Made by a program: the position numbers and the translations under genes. From Ornithinimicrobium avium (GTDB taxonomy: Bacteria; Actinomycetota; Actinomycetes; Actinomycetales; Dermatophilaceae), in NCBI RefSeq assembly GCF_003351765.1, contig NZ_CP031229.1, forward strand, positions 2,356,001 to 2,420,000: DNA of 64,000 nt, written 5' to 3'. Positions 63,702 to 64,000 of the stretch are shown piece after piece. The notes beneath the pieces were generated by a model, which was not told where the DNA came from, ran no database searches, and worked only from the letters and a program-made list of their open reading frames with translations. Positions within the stretch are counted from its first letter, which is position 1. Every line of letters starts with the position of its first letter.

Positions 63702-64000
63702 ATGTCCACCACGACCAGCTCCACCGCGGCACTGCCGTTCCAGCCGTCCTCGATGAGCCCTGCGCAACTGGCAGCGGTCTCGTTCTTGGCTCGCTACTCC
63801 GGAGCGACTCACGCCCTGTACCGGGCACATCTGGGTCGCTGGTTCGCCTGGTGCGAGACCAACGCGTTGGACCCGTTGGTCGGGATACAGCGTGCGCACG
63901 TCGAGCTCTACATCCGTGACCTCGGGGACGCCGGCCTGATGGACTCCTCGGTGAACACGATGATGCACGCCGTGCGCGGGTACTTCCGGTTCGCGCACAT
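63702..64000 (+). CDS. tyrosine recombinase/integrase, N-terminal part (cut by window end)
   Basis: The ATG at 63702 follows AGGAGGCGAC and opens a frame that runs off the window. The first 99 residues include AQLAAVSFLARYSGATHALY, HLGRWFAWCETNALDPLVG and HVELYIRDLG...MMHAVRGYFRFAH. This is a SAM-like core-binding domain of phage-type tyrosine recombinases, as in many actinobacterial site-specific integrases. The catalytic R-H-R-Y domain must lie beyond 64000. It probably acts on the GTGCGTCATT-type sites in the preceding 4 kb. Confidence 0.85.
   Translation, partial: MSTTTSSTAALPFQPSSMSPAQLAAVSFLARYSGATHALYRAHLGRWFAWCETNALDPLVGIQRAHVELYIRDLGDAGLMDSSVNTMMHAVRGYFRFAH

Noticed and set aside
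60375..64000. Prophage or IS element
   Set aside because: No capsid, terminase, tail or transposase genes and no terminal inverted repeats are seen; only a recombinase and unknown genes.

Overview
The window reads as a chromosome segment of a high-GC Gram-positive actinobacterium. The evidence is strong G/C third-position bias, frequent GTG starts, four-base ATGA/GTGA gene overlaps, TANNNT -10 boxes about seven bases ahead of leaderless starts, and an IdeR/DtxR-type iron box. An Intrasporangiaceae-like host is my guess from general gene content, not a demonstrated assignment. Only the last 4 kb differs: it is visibly richer in A+T and ends in a tyrosine recombinase gene.

Layout. (1) 40-7082: a divergent catabolic cluster. 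Two EutA-like Asp/Glu-racemase-fold enzymes, a PLP aminotransferase and an M24/ectoine-hydrolase-like enzyme face a D-2-hydroxyacid dehydrogenase, an amidase and a DUF3830 protein across a shared operator-like palindrome. (2) 7812-19157: a self-contained selenium-formate module with selB, selA, tRNA-Sec (selC), selD, an OFA-family transporter and a three-subunit formate dehydrogenase. Its catalytic subunit needs an in-frame UGA read as selenocysteine. (3) 19.3-27 kb: an LVIVD-like remnant, a PPOX-fold protein, acetyl-CoA synthetase, a DinB protein, and a LytSR two-component pair upstream of a DUF485/acetate-type symporter pair. (4) 27.0-28.5 kb: six copies of a roughly 52-bp palindromic element in three pairs around a gene for an AbiEi-like/DUF559 nuclease-fold protein. 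(5) 28.5-35.5 kb: an iron-box-controlled locus with a ferric-type ABC transporter, an adenylation-carrier-acyltransferase fusion and a divergent phosphopantetheinyl transferase.

(6) 35.6-60 kb: mostly housekeeping and transport. It holds a DHA2 drug exporter with MarR, a Tat/lipoprotein esterase, a noncanonical NRAMP-family transporter, LiaF-like, aldo/keto reductase, PatB-like lyase, two small matrixin-like metalloproteases, a saccharopine-dehydrogenase-like protein, an amino-acid ABC transporter, a PIG-L deacetylase, flotillin, esterase, acyl-CoA ligase and thiolase. Several convergent gene pairs are separated by strong palindromes, some related in sequence.

(7) 60.04-64.0 kb: a lower-GC accessory island. 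Three one-gene (or two-gene) modules are separated by four same-orientation copies of GTGCGTCATTCCGCCGCGA or close variants, the last lying about 100 bp before the recombinase gene. This resembles a recombinase-built cassette array. Together with the DUF559/palindrome locus and the iron-regulated carrier-protein locus, it is the best candidate for an undescribed system.
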